Source: Alistipes sp. (GTDB lineage: Bacteria; Bacteroidota; Bacteroidia; Bacteroidales; Rikenellaceae). From it: a DNA stretch of 54,230 nucleotides. Location: positions 1-54,230 of the forward strand of contig JAFVSV010000027.1 of the NCBI GenBank assembly GCA_017503575.1. Direction: 5' to 3'. The translations under genes were made by a program, and so were the position numbers. Below the pieces are notes generated by a model. The model ran no database searches and was not told the origin of the DNA. It saw only the letters and a list, made by a program, of their open reading frames with translations. Shown in pieces: positions 26,565 to 35,426 of the stretch; the first letter of the stretch is position 1; the number at the start of each line of letters is the position of its first letter.

Positions 26565-28031
26565 ATGAAACGGACATTAACACTCTTATCGTTATGCACC
26601 TTGGTGCTCACGTCATGCGAGAGTCCATTTGCTGATTATAAGCATCTGGAGGATATCAGCGGCGTGGAGATAAACGACAACAATGGTGGCAAAGAGTACA
26701 TCAGCTACCGCGGAGCAGCACTGCCCAAGGAGGAGATTGGTGGCTACTATGAGATGATAGATGTGCTTGAGCTTATCGCCAAGCAGAATGGCGAGATTGA
26801 CGATGAGCAGTTCGAGCAGCTCCTCAAAGAGAGGCTCTTCAAGTGCACCGACCGCTTTATGATGGATACGGACGACTACGCCATCGAAGAGTATGGCACG
26901 GAGTACTACTGGACATGGGCATTCGACTGGGTTGGCTCTCCTGTATTGGGCACTATAATGTGTACCGAGGATGGTCTCTACTACGAGATATCGGAGCCAG
27001 GATGTGCCAGCGTTGGCGACCATGCGATAGGATATATGTACAAACAGGGCTATCACGGCTGGTACACGACCAACAAGTGGAGCTACGACGCTGAGACAAA
27101 CACCCTCAAAACAACAACAGGGCAAGACCTAAACAAAGAGTTTAATCTCGAAGCCGAGGTGCTATACTTCGATGGCAAGAAGGCCGTGTTGCTCGGACAC
27201 GTGGGTGGCGTAGCGTGGTATGGTTGGCGTGGCAGCGACCCAGAGGTGAAACTATCGTTCAAGGAGGAGCTATACCTCTTCGAGTTTGCGGAGGGTCGCG
27301 AGACATTCCTTGAGGGCTACCTACCCAAGGATGAATACAACGCCATGATTGAGGCATACGAAACTCGCTACGAGGAGTACGAAGGCGCTAAGATGCCTGA
27401 GAAGGGCGCTGGCTACGAGGAGATGATGGGGGTGCTCAACATGGTTGACAGCTTCAACGGCAGTGCTGACGACTACTGGATTGAGAAGTTCATCAAGGAG
27501 AAGCTCATACCCGTGCATACCATATATACGCAGCGTACAAACGACGCCGGTGAGCTGCAGTGGCAGAAGAGAGACTTCGACTACATACGCACCATAATGT
27601 GTAACGATGCCGGCGACGGCTACATATCGTACAACACACGCTACGAGGAGGGCGACATGGAGGCATGGATGCAGGAGCAGGGCTACTACGGCTGGTACGA
27701 GAATCTATCGTGGAGCTACGACACACGCACCAACACACTCACAACGAAAATGGGAGAGCTTACATGCGAGGCCGAGATTGCATACTCTACAAACTGGGAT
27801 ATCGTCCTCAAGGGCCATGTGGCAGGCATCAGCGAGACAACAACAGACGAGTCGGGCAAGGTAGTGCCAGTATCTGATGTCGAGCTAATACCATTCCGAT
27901 TTGCCGACAGCATAACTTTGGGCCGTGACGAGGCTTTAGGCGAGACCATAGGCCTCACACGTGAGACATTCCTCAGCGGCTACTACACCTACGACGCGTA
28001 CTGGGCAAAGGCCGAGGAGTTTGGGAAATAG
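26565..28031 (+). CDS. Internally duplicated lipoprotein
   Basis: The 488-residue lipoprotein (MKRTLTLLSLCTLVLTSCES, lipobox LTSC) consists of two homologous halves. The first runs from about residue 60 (GGYYEMIDVLELIAKQNG) and the second from about 283 (GAGYEEMMGVLNMVDSFNG). Both continue with an 'IMC.. DG' strand and 'GYHGWYTTNKWSYDAETNTL' or 'GYYGWYENLSWSYDTRTNTL'. I know no named family for it. The shared promoter module suggests control by the TPR regulator encoded upstream. It is probably anchored in the envelope. Confidence 0.75.
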   Translation: MKRTLTLLSLCTLVLTSCESPFADYKHLEDISGVEINDNNGGKEYISYRGAALPKEEIGGYYEMIDVLELIAKQNGEIDDEQFEQLLKERLFKCTDRFMMDTDDYAIEEYGTEYYWTWAFDWVGSPVLGTIMCTEDGLYYEISEPGCASVGDHAIGYMYKQGYHGWYTTNKWSYDAETNTLKTTTGQDLNKEFNLEAEVLYFDGKKAVLLGHVGGVAWYGWRGSDPEVKLSFKEELYLFEFAEGRETFLEGYLPKDEYNAMIEAYETRYEEYEGAKMPEKGAGYEEMMGVLNMVDSFNGSADDYWIEKFIKEKLIPVHTIYTQRTNDAGELQWQKRDFDYIRTIMCNDAGDGYISYNTRYEEGDMEAWMQEQGYYGWYENLSWSYDTRTNTLTTKMGELTCEAEIAYSTNWDIVLKGHVAGISETTTDESGKVVPVSDVELIPFRFADSITLGRDEALGETIGLTRETFLSGYYTYDAYWAKAEEFGK

Positions 28032-28037
28032 GTTGAA

Positions 28038-28073
28038 GCAATTATAGCAATTATAGCAATTATAGCAATTATA
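28038..28073. repeat. Four tandem copies of a 9-bp unit
   Basis: GCAATTATA is repeated four times without error just after the stop codon at 28031. A run of this kind can change copy number by slippage. It lies outside coding sequence. Confidence 0.95.
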
Positions 28074-28082
28074 GTAGTAAAA

Positions 28083-28113
28083 GAGGAGGGTTGTTCGACG
28101 AACAACCCTCCTC
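28083..28113. terminator. Hairpin between convergent genes
   Basis: A perfect 15-base-pair stem (GAGGAGGGTTGTTCG and its complement, one-base loop) lies between the stops at 28031 and 28135. On the minus strand it is followed by TTTTACTACTAT, so it best serves the DUF5606 gene. Confidence 0.85.
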
Positions 28114-28134
28114 AATTCATATTGGCCACGACGA

Positions 28135-28563
28135 CTACTCCTCGGCAGCCTCCTCAGCCTTGGCACCTGTCTCGGGAAGTTTGAACTCGGTGAAGCCCGC
28201 CTTAACCAAGATATTATACCACGCAAAGCACTTCTTCATATCCGATACATGTACGCGCTCGCGGTCGTAGTCGGGCAATACGTTGCCAAACTCCTCGATA
28301 ATCTTGTTCGAAGACTCCTTGTGCGACACAGCCTCCTTACCCTCGGTGTAGTTCCAGATGTTTGTAAAGACATCGGCAAGAGCTATATCCTCGCCCTCGG
28401 TGAACATCGAGATCTCCGTAAGGGCGCTTACGCGTGCGTTCGACGATACGTTCATACGCTTGCCGTCGACGAGTGACTCGACGATAACGCCGCGCATAGA
28501 CTGTGCAACATACTTATACAAGCCTGGCTGGCCAGAGATAGCCAAAATATCCTTCAACTCCAT
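28135..28563 (-). CDS. DUF5606-family protein
   Basis: The 142-residue soluble protein starts MELKDILAISGQPGLYKYVA, which is the characteristic opening of the DUF5606 family of Bacteroidetes. It has no signal peptide. Motifs further on include MKKCFAWYNILVKAGF and an acidic, Ala/Glu-rich tail. The function is not known. It is transcribed divergently from serB; TATATTTG at 28624-28631 on the minus strand is a likely -7 element. Confidence 0.88.
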   Translation of the reverse strand: MELKDILAISGQPGLYKYVAQSMRGVIVESLVDGKRMNVSSNARVSALTEISMFTEGEDIALADVFTNIWNYTEGKEAVSHKESSNKIIEEFGNVLPDYDRERVHVSDMKKCFAWYNILVKAGFTEFKLPETGAKAEEAAEE

Positions 28564-28647
28564 AGGTTCGATAATATATTAATTTTGTAATATAATGCTC
28601 TCAATAAAAATTTAGCGCCACAAATATAGCGATTTTTTGTAAAAATC

Positions 28648-28668
28648 ATTACATTTGTACAATGTAAT
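28648..28668. promoter_or_regulatory. Inverted repeat over the serB -7 element
   Basis: ATTACATT and AATGTAAT are perfect inverted eight-base arms around TGTAC. The left arm overlaps TACATTTG (28650-28657), the likely -7 element of serB. The site lies between the divergent serB and DUF5606 genes, so it could be an operator for either. Confidence 0.45.
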
Positions 28669-28690
28669 CACAAATAAAAACCTGAAGATT

Positions 28691-29923
28691 ATGAAGCGTG
28701 ATAATGTTGAGATAATCCAGATTAACATTTCGGGTGAGGATAAGCCAGGCCTAACATCGTCGCTCACCGAGATACTCGCACGACACGACGCCTTTATCCT
28801 CGACATCGGCCAGTCGAATATCCATCAGTCGCTGACACTCGGCATCCTCTTTCTAACCACGCCCGAAAAGTCGGGACAGATAATGAAGGAGCTGCTATTC
28901 AAGGCATCCGAGATGAATATCAACATTCGCTTCACGCCTATCGACGAGGAGGAGTACAACCGTTGGGTAGTAGCTCAGGGCAAGAACCGATATATCATCA
29001 CGCTCATAGGTCGTAAGATCACAGCCGAGCACATCTCGCGCGTGACACAAGCAATATCCGAAGAGGGGCTCAACATCGACGACATCAACCGTCTGACGGG
29101 TCGTATGCCCCTGGACGAGGATGAACGCGCACCAAAGACAAGCATTGAGTTCTCGGTGCGTGGCACACTCGAAGACAAAACACGTCTACAAAACACATTC
29201 ATGGAGCTATCGATGAAGAGCGACGTAGATATATCGTTCCAGAAGGATGGCATCTTCCGCCGCTCACGACGTCTCATCTGCTTCGATATGGACTCGACGC
29301 TTATCCGCACCGAGGTTATCGACGAGCTTGCCGACAGAGCAGGCGTAGGTGAGCAGGTGCGCGAGATAACCGAGCGAGCCATGCGTGGCGAGATAGACTT
29401 CTGCGAGAGCTTCAAGCAGCGCGTAGCACTACTCAAAGGCCTTGATGTCAGCGTTATGGAGGAGATCGCCGTCAACCTACCAATCACCGAGGGTGTAGAC
29501 CGCATGATGACAATCCTCAAGCGCGTAGGATACAAAACAGCCATCCTATCGGGTGGTTTCACATACTTCGGCAACTATCTCAAGAGCCGCTTCGGCTTCG
29601 ACTATGTATATGCCAACGAGCTCGAGGTCGAGGATGGCAAGCTCACCGGTCGCTATACGGGTGAGATTGTCGACGGCAAGCGCAAGGCCGAGCTACTGCG
29701 TCTGTTGTGTCAATTCGAGAATATCGACATACAGCAGTCGGTTGCCGTGGGTGATGGCGCCAACGACTTGGCGATGCTCAACATCGCAGGTCTCGGCATC
29801 GCCTTCCACGCCAAGCCCAAGGTGCGCGCGACAGCGAGCCAGTCTATATCGACCGTGGGCCTCGACGGCATACTCTACTTCCTTGGCCTCAAGGACTCAT
29901 GGGTGGACAGCACCAAGGAGTAA
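28691..29923 (+). CDS. serB: Phosphoserine phosphatase with ACT domains
   Basis: SerB catalyses the last step of serine synthesis, removing phosphate from O-phosphoserine. The 410-residue protein has two ACT-type regulatory domains in residues 1-175 (IQINISGEDKPGLTSSLTEI at the start). A HAD-superfamily phosphatase domain follows: motif I DMDSTLIRTE, motif II ILSGGFTY, and motif IV AVGDGANDLAM. The start at 28691 (MKRDNVEII) is preferred over an ATG 12 codons upstream, because it follows the -7 element closely and begins the ACT fold. It is longer than E. coli SerB because of the double ACT region, as in many Bacteroidetes. Confidence 0.95.
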   Translation: MKRDNVEIIQINISGEDKPGLTSSLTEILARHDAFILDIGQSNIHQSLTLGILFLTTPEKSGQIMKELLFKASEMNINIRFTPIDEEEYNRWVVAQGKNRYIITLIGRKITAEHISRVTQAISEEGLNIDDINRLTGRMPLDEDERAPKTSIEFSVRGTLEDKTRLQNTFMELSMKSDVDISFQKDGIFRRSRRLICFDMDSTLIRTEVIDELADRAGVGEQVREITERAMRGEIDFCESFKQRVALLKGLDVSVMEEIAVNLPITEGVDRMMTILKRVGYKTAILSGGFTYFGNYLKSRFGFDYVYANELEVEDGKLTGRYTGEIVDGKRKAELLRLLCQFENIDIQQSVAVGDGANDLAMLNIAGLGIAFHAKPKVRATASQSISTVGLDGILYFLGLKDSWVDSTKE

Positions 29924-29941
29924 CAGCAACACGCATACCCG

Positions 29942-30736
29942 ATGTTTAGGTACGGCATCATAGCTCTACTATGTCTCGTCATGGGATGCGCCAAGGGTAG
30001 CGCGCCAGCACATACACTCCCGTTAAAGGAGCGCACAACAACAATAGAGCAGCTACACTTTCGAGCAGAGACTAATCGTGCCGTGACCATCACCGACGAT
30101 ATCATCGTAAGTGGTCGTATCACCTCATCGGACATAGAGGGCAACTTCTTTCGCTCGCTTATCATCGAGGATGAGAGTGGCGCCATGGAGCTACTAATCA
30201 AGGAGTACGACCTATCGACAACATACCCCGAGGGGTTACGCGTGGCACTCCACCTCAAAGGTTGCGCCATAGGCTACAACATGGGCATACTGCAAGCGGG
30301 CGTCAAGAGTCCCGATTACGACTACTACGAGATTGGCTACTTGGAGACAAAGCAGAGCATTAATCGCGTGGTACGACGCTCAACAGACGTAGCACCCATC
30401 ACGCCTCGCAGATGCTCAATAGCCGACATCGGACGTGACGATTGTGGGCGATTAGTTCGCATCGACGACCTATCGCTACGGCACACGACATCCATAGACA
30501 CCCTCAAAGGCATGACACTCAACGATGCCACATGGCAGGGCTACGCCCTATTCTTCGACCAGAGAGGCGACTCCATAGCCGTATACACCTCACCCGATGC
30601 ACGTTTTGCCAAGCACAACATACCCACTACCCCACTCGCCATTACAGGTATCGTACAGTGGTGCAGCTACAATGATGGCGAGGAGTGCGCACACCTAAAG
30701 ATGAGATATGCTATCGACTATGAAGAATCGTTATAG
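29942..30736 (+). CDS. DUF5689-like lipoprotein A
   Basis: The 264-residue lipoprotein has lipobox VMGC. Residues 35-130 form an OB-fold-like segment (ITDDIIVSGRITSSDIEGNF, then SLIIEDESGAMELLIK), the pattern of DUF5689. The second half repeats strands of a similar type. It is 18 bases after serB, so it may be cotranscribed. It overlaps its paralogue by 17 bases. The role is unknown; DUF5689 domains occur in many surface lipoproteins. Confidence 0.75.
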   Translation: MFRYGIIALLCLVMGCAKGSAPAHTLPLKERTTTIEQLHFRAETNRAVTITDDIIVSGRITSSDIEGNFFRSLIIEDESGAMELLIKEYDLSTTYPEGLRVALHLKGCAIGYNMGILQAGVKSPDYDYYEIGYLETKQSINRVVRRSTDVAPITPRRCSIADIGRDDCGRLVRIDDLSLRHTTSIDTLKGMTLNDATWQGYALFFDQRGDSIAVYTSPDARFAKHNIPTTPLAITGIVQWCSYNDGEECAHLKMRYAIDYEESL

Positions 30737-31490
30737 TCTCTACATCATCGCGCTCGCAGTAGCGCTATGTAGCATCAGTTGCACGACACAAGAGCCATAC
30801 GGCAAGAACACCACACGGCGCGACATAGCCTATCTATGGTCACTCGCACGACACGGTAGTGTTGCCATAAGAGAGGATATATCAGTGCGAGGTATGGTGG
30901 TAGCCAACGACAAGTTCAACGAAGTGACCAAGAGCATAATCGTTGCCGACATGAGCGGTGGCATAGAGGTAGCCATCGACTCATACAACACCGAGAGCAT
31001 AGCACCGTTATTTAGCCATGTGGAGCTCAACATATCGGGGCTACACATTGGTCGTCAAGGCATAAAGTGTATCCTTGGAGCACCACCAACAGGCGAATAT
31101 GTTGTCGACCGCATAGCCGAGAGGGATATATCAAAATACATAAGGCCGTGTGACAATGACGATACGATACGCGCCAAACAGATGTCAATTGCGGAGATAG
31201 ACAGGAGCCATCTACTACACTATGTATATGTTGATGGGGTTCGATTTATAGACGAAGAGAGGAGTGCAAAGTGGTGTGATCGCGACACAACAGGCAACTA
31301 TATAGAGAGCATCCGTCACCTTACCGATGGCAAGGACACACTACGCGTGGTATGCTCCGCCGAGTGCAACTACGCCGCAACGGATATACCCAAGGGCATG
31401 GTATCGCTTTATGGCGTTATCGACTATGCTAAACAAGATATTGCGCTACGCATAACGCACTACCAAGCACTAAGCCCTACTCATAGATAG
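30720..31490 (+). CDS. DUF5689-like lipoprotein B
   Basis: The 256-residue lipoprotein starts at ATG 30720 (MKNRYSLYIIALAVAL), four codons after another in-frame ATG. The lipobox is SISC. Like its neighbour it has 'ISVRGMVVANDKFNEVTKSI' then 'IIVADMSGGIEVAID', an OB-fold-like DUF5689 pattern, and is evidently a diverged tandem paralogue. Its 3' end overlaps the convergent rsmA stop by 21 bases. Confidence 0.75.
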   Translation: MKNRYSLYIIALAVALCSISCTTQEPYGKNTTRRDIAYLWSLARHGSVAIREDISVRGMVVANDKFNEVTKSIIVADMSGGIEVAIDSYNTESIAPLFSHVELNISGLHIGRQGIKCILGAPPTGEYVVDRIAERDISKYIRPCDNDDTIRAKQMSIAEIDRSHLLHYVYVDGVRFIDEERSAKWCDRDTTGNYIESIRHLTDGKDTLRVVCSAECNYAATDIPKGMVSLYGVIDYAKQDIALRITHYQALSPTHR

Positions 31491-32270
31491 TCGCTCCGAC
31501 ACCCACTGGGTAAGCTCCACGAAGTCGGCGACAGATAGCTGCTCGGCACGCATCGAGAAGAAACGATGCTCCTCGCCACCAAAGTCCCCAAATACCGACT
31601 TCAGCGAGTTGCGTATCATCTTACGGCGCTGACCAAACGACGCCTTGACGACCTTAATAAATAGCGTCTCGTCACAATCCAACTGCTTCACATCGTTACG
31701 CACAAGGCGAACAACAGCACTCTTGACCTTTGGGGGAGGGTTAAATACCTTCTCACCTACGGTGAAGAGGTAGTCAATATCATACCACGCCTGAAGCAGA
31801 ACGCTAAGGATGCCATACTCCTTGGAGCCTGGAGGCTCCGCCAAGCGTACCGCCACTTCACGCTGTATCATGCCCACACACTCGGGGATGATATCTCGAT
31901 TTTCGAGCACCTTGAAGAATATCTGCGACGATATATTATAGGGGAAGTTACCGATAATCTTGAGCCTATCACCGTACTGTTTACGAAGATCCATCTTCAG
32001 GAAGTCTCCCTCCGTAAGGCGTGGTGCGAACTCCGGGAAGTGGTCGTGAAGATAGGCAACCGACTCGCTATCGATCTCCGCGCCATAGGTCACGACATCC
32101 TCACGCTCAAGCATAAACTGCGTGAGCACACCCATGCCACACCCCACCTCGAGCACCTTATCAGGGTTTTCGGTCGTACCACCCTCGAGCGACATGGCAA
32201 TCTTGCGGGCAATGTTCAAGTCCGTAAGGAAGTGCTGCCCCAATGCCTTCTTTGCGCGTACCTCTGCCAT
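31470..32270 (-). CDS. rsmA: 16S rRNA adenine dimethyltransferase
   Basis: RsmA (KsgA) dimethylates A1518 and A1519 of 16S rRNA using S-adenosylmethionine. The 266-residue protein starts MAEVRAKKALGQHFLTDLNI. It has the SAM-binding VLEVGCGMGVLTQFML and the catalytic NFPYNISSQIFFKV, the Bacteroidetes form of NLPYN. FGQRRKMIRNSL is the conserved C-terminal element. It lies 10 bases after recQ on the same strand and is probably cotranscribed. Its end overlaps the convergent lipoprotein gene. Confidence 0.96.
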   Translation of the reverse strand: MAEVRAKKALGQHFLTDLNIARKIAMSLEGGTTENPDKVLEVGCGMGVLTQFMLEREDVVTYGAEIDSESVAYLHDHFPEFAPRLTEGDFLKMDLRKQYGDRLKIIGNFPYNISSQIFFKVLENRDIIPECVGMIQREVAVRLAEPPGSKEYGILSVLLQAWYDIDYLFTVGEKVFNPPPKVKSAVVRLVRNDVKQLDCDETLFIKVVKASFGQRRKMIRNSLKSVFGDFGGEEHRFFSMRAEQLSVADFVELTQWVSERLSMSRA

Positions 32271-32280
32271 ACGTCACCGA

Positions 32281-34469
32281 TTAGTTTGCTACCTCCGATA
32301 TAAACTTTATACGCACCAAACGAATCTCCTCCTCGCTATACTCGGCACCAAGCTCCTCGATAGCATCGTCCAACGAGTCGGTCTCGGCATCCTCCTTGAA
32401 GTAGAGGTATATATCCTCAACCTTATCCTCATCCATGACGGTATTTAGGTAGTACTGTATATCGAGTCGTGTACCCGAGTTGACAATAGCCTCAATCTCC
32501 GTAAGAAGCTCATCCATATCGAGGTTACGAGCGCGAGCTATATCCTCGAAATCCATCTTACGGTCGATAGACTGAATGATGAATATCTTATTGTTCGACT
32601 TGCTGGCAACGCTCTTAACGACCATATCCTGTGGGCGGATAATCTCCTTCTCGTCGACGTATGCCTTGATAAGTTTGATGAACTCGGCACCAAACTTCTG
32701 CGCCTTACCAGCACCGACACCCGAGATTGTCTGCAACTCCTCCATGGTGATGGGGTACTGTATGGACATATCCTCCAACGATGGATCCTGGAAGATGACG
32801 TATGGAGCAAGACCATTCTGCTTTGCAACCTTACGGCGCAAATCCTTGAGCATGGCGTATAGCTCCTCGTCGGCAGCACCGCCACCCTTCATCGGACCTA
32901 TCTGGTCCTCATCGGGCTCTGCATCGTAGTCGTGGTCGAGGGTTACGGTGATGGGCGTAGGCTTGACGATATACTGCTCTCCACGCTCATTGACCGAGAT
33001 AAGACCATAGTTCTCGATATTCTTATCTATGAAGCCCATGATAAGCCCCTGGCGTATCACCGCATTCCAGAAGCGCGCATCCTTATCGGCACCAGCGCCA
33101 AAAAACTCCGACTTGTTATGTCCGTAGCTCTTGACCATTGCCGTAACCTTACCCTGAAGCACCGCCACGAGGTGGTCAATCTTAAACTTGTCACCTATAT
33201 CTTTGAGTGCCTCTAATGCGAGCTGCATCTCATCGTGCGCCTGCACCTTGGGTTTTGGATGGCAACAGTTATCGCAGCTACCACAGTTGGCCTCAGTATA
33301 CTCCTCGCCAAAGTAGTGTAGCAGTGAGCGACGACGACACATCGAACTCTCGGCATACGACACGGTCTCCAAGAGCAACAACTTACCAATCTCCTGCTCG
33401 GCAACAGGCTTACCCTGCATGAACTTCTCGAGCTTCTGGATATCCTTGTAGCTGTAAAATGTTAGGCAGTGGCCCTCGCCGCCATCACGGCCAGCACGAC
33501 CCGTCTCCTGATAGTAGCCCTCGAGTGACTTGGGGATATCGTAGTGGATAACATAGCGTACATCGGGCTTGTCGATACCCATACCAAAAGCGATGGTGGC
33601 GACGATGACATCCACCCTTTCGTGGAGGAAGGCATCTTGGTTGTGGCACGCGTCTGCGCATCCATACCAGCGTGGTATGCCAGCGCCTTGATGCCATTTG
33701 CCATGAGCAGCTCGGCGAGCTCCTCAACCTTCTTACGGCTGAGGCAGTAGATGATACCACTCTTGCCATCATGTTGCTTGATGAAGCGGATGATATCGTG
33801 GTCTACGTTATGCTTTGGACGTAGTTCGTAGTATAGATTTGGGCGGTTGAACGACGAACGGAATACCGTAGCGTCGGTCATGCCGAGGTTTTTCTGAATA
33901 TCCATCTGCACCTTTGGCGTAGCTGTCGCCGTAAGGGCGATGAGCGGTGCTGTGCCTATATCGTTGATGATGGGACGTATGCGTCGATACTCTGGGCGGA
34001 AGTCGTGACCCCACTCCGAGATACAGTGCGCCTCGTCGATGGCGTAGAACGACACCTTTATCTTGCGCAAGAAGGCGATGTTATCCTCCTTGGTTAGCGA
34101 CTCTGGGGCGAAATATAGCAGTTTGGTGCGACCCTCCAAGACATCCTGGCGCACCTGCATGATGGCCGACTTATTGAGCGACGAATTGAGGAAGTGCGCA
34201 ATGCCCGACTCGGTAGAGAAGGTACGCATTGCATCTACCTGATTCTTCATCAGGGCGATAAGTGGCGATATGACAATAGCTACACCATCCATGATGAGGG
34301 CAGGGAGCTGGTAACACAACGACTTACCGCCTCCCGTAGGCATCAACACAAAGGTATCCTTGCCCGAAAGTACGTTCTTAATGACTGCCTCCTGATTGCC
34401 TTTGAACGATGAAAATCCAAAGTACTCACGCAGTTTCTCGTGTAATAATCCTCCTTGTTCGGTGTCCAT
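32281..34469 (-). pseudogene. recQ: recQ DNA helicase interrupted by a frameshift
   Basis: The 5' part (34469 to about 33643) encodes the helicase core: TGGGKSLCYQLPAL, IDEAHCISEWGHDF and LTATATP. The 3' part in another frame continues DVIVATIAFGMGIDKPDVRY, then QETGRAGRDGG. A zinc-binding region (CRRRSLLHYFGE and CGSCDNC), a winged-helix RQC domain and an HRDC domain (LQTISGVGAGKAQKFG) follow. Restoring one A in the minus-strand run at about 33641-33643 rejoins the frames (RAT-NQDAFLHERVDVIV). This gives about 729 residues, a normal Bacteroidetes length. The change is a real mutation or a sequencing/assembly error; I cannot tell which. The start at 34469 (MDTEQGGLL) is chosen as usual for RecQ. 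Confidence 0.85.
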
Positions 34470-34528
34470 AATTTCTTGTCGTAGAAAAAATTTACCCAAA
34501 TATACTATATTTTTTTGAAAAATAGTCA

Positions 34529-34536
34529 TAACTTTG
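34529..34536 (+). promoter_or_regulatory. -7 element upstream of lptB
   Basis: TAACTTTG matches TAnnTTTG, 21 bases before the lptB ATG. No TTTG sits at the right distance, so the -33 element is poor. Confidence 0.5.
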
Positions 34537-34557
34537 TGAAAAATTTACGAATAATTT

Positions 34558-35409
34558 ATGCGACTCTATACAAGCGAGCTGGTAAAATCCTATAAATCAC
34601 GCACTGTCGTCAACCACGTCAGCATCGACGTTAAGCAGGGCGAAATCGTCGGTCTGCTCGGTCCCAATGGCGCTGGCAAGACCACAACGTTCTACATGAT
34701 TGTAGGCCTCATTAGACCCAACGAGGGGCGTATATTCCTCGAGGACGACAATGGCAAAGTGAGCGACATCACCAAACTGCCAGTATACAAGCGTGCACAG
34801 ATGGGCGTCGGATATCTCGCACAGGAGGCATCGGTATTTCGCCGCCTAACAGTCGAGGACAATATTCGCGCCGTACTCGAGATGACGAAGTACTCGCGTA
34901 AATACCAGAAAGAGCGCGTAGAGCAGCTTATCGAGGAGTTCCGCCTGCAGAAGGTGCGCAAGAGCTACGGTAACCAGCTCTCGGGTGGCGAGCGACGCCG
35001 TACCGAGATAGCGCGTGCCGTGGCCATCAACCCCTCATTCATCCTCCTCGACGAGCCATTTGCGGGCGTCGACCCTATCGCCGTAGAGGATATTCAGAGC
35101 ATCGTAGGTACACTCAAAGATAAGAACATTGGCGTCATCATCACCGACCATAACGTGGATGAGACCCTCGCCATCACCGACAGAACATATCTCCTCTATG
35201 AGGGTAAGATTCTGAAGGCTGGCTCGGCAGAGGACCTCGCCGCCGACGAGATGGTACGCCGCGTATACTTGGGTAGCAACTTTGAGCTTCGCGCCTCACC
35301 ACAGATGATTCGCGAGCGTAAGGAGCGCGAGGAGCGCGAGAGGCAGGCAGCACTTCGCGAATTGGGTATAAACAGCAACGAGGGCGACGAGGAGGAGGAC
35401 GACGAGTAG
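34558..35409 (+). CDS. lptB: LPS export ABC transporter ATP-binding protein
   Basis: LptB is the ATPase of the LptB2FGC complex that extracts lipopolysaccharide from the inner membrane. The 283-residue protein carries Walker [13 protein letters not shown], the Q-loop region [10 protein letters not shown], signature [14 protein letters not shown], Walker [14 protein letters not shown] and the switch His in ITDHNV. The C-terminal 40 residues are a charged extension ([12 protein letters not shown], then an acidic tail) beyond the usual 240-residue core. It heads a run of plus-strand housekeeping genes. Confidence 0.95.
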   Translation: MRLYTSELVKSYKSRTVVNHVSIDVKQGEIVGLLGPNGAGKTTTFYMIVGLIRPNEGRIFLEDDNGKVSDITKLPVYKRAQMGVGYLAQEASVFRRLTVEDNIRAVLEMTKYSRKYQKERVEQLIEEFRLQKVRKSYGNQLSGGERRRTEIARAVAINPSFILLDEPFAGVDPIAVEDIQSIVGTLKDKNIGVIITDHNVDETLAITDRTYLLYEGKILKAGSAEDLAADEMVRRVYLGSNFELRASPQMIRERKEREERERQAALRELGINSNEGDEEEDDE

Positions 35410-35426
35410 CCCCCTAAACACTTTAT

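Noticed and set aside
28038-28073. Possible CRISPR or origin iterons
   Set aside because: The unit is nine bases with no spacers, and no replication gene or dnaA-box cluster is nearby.
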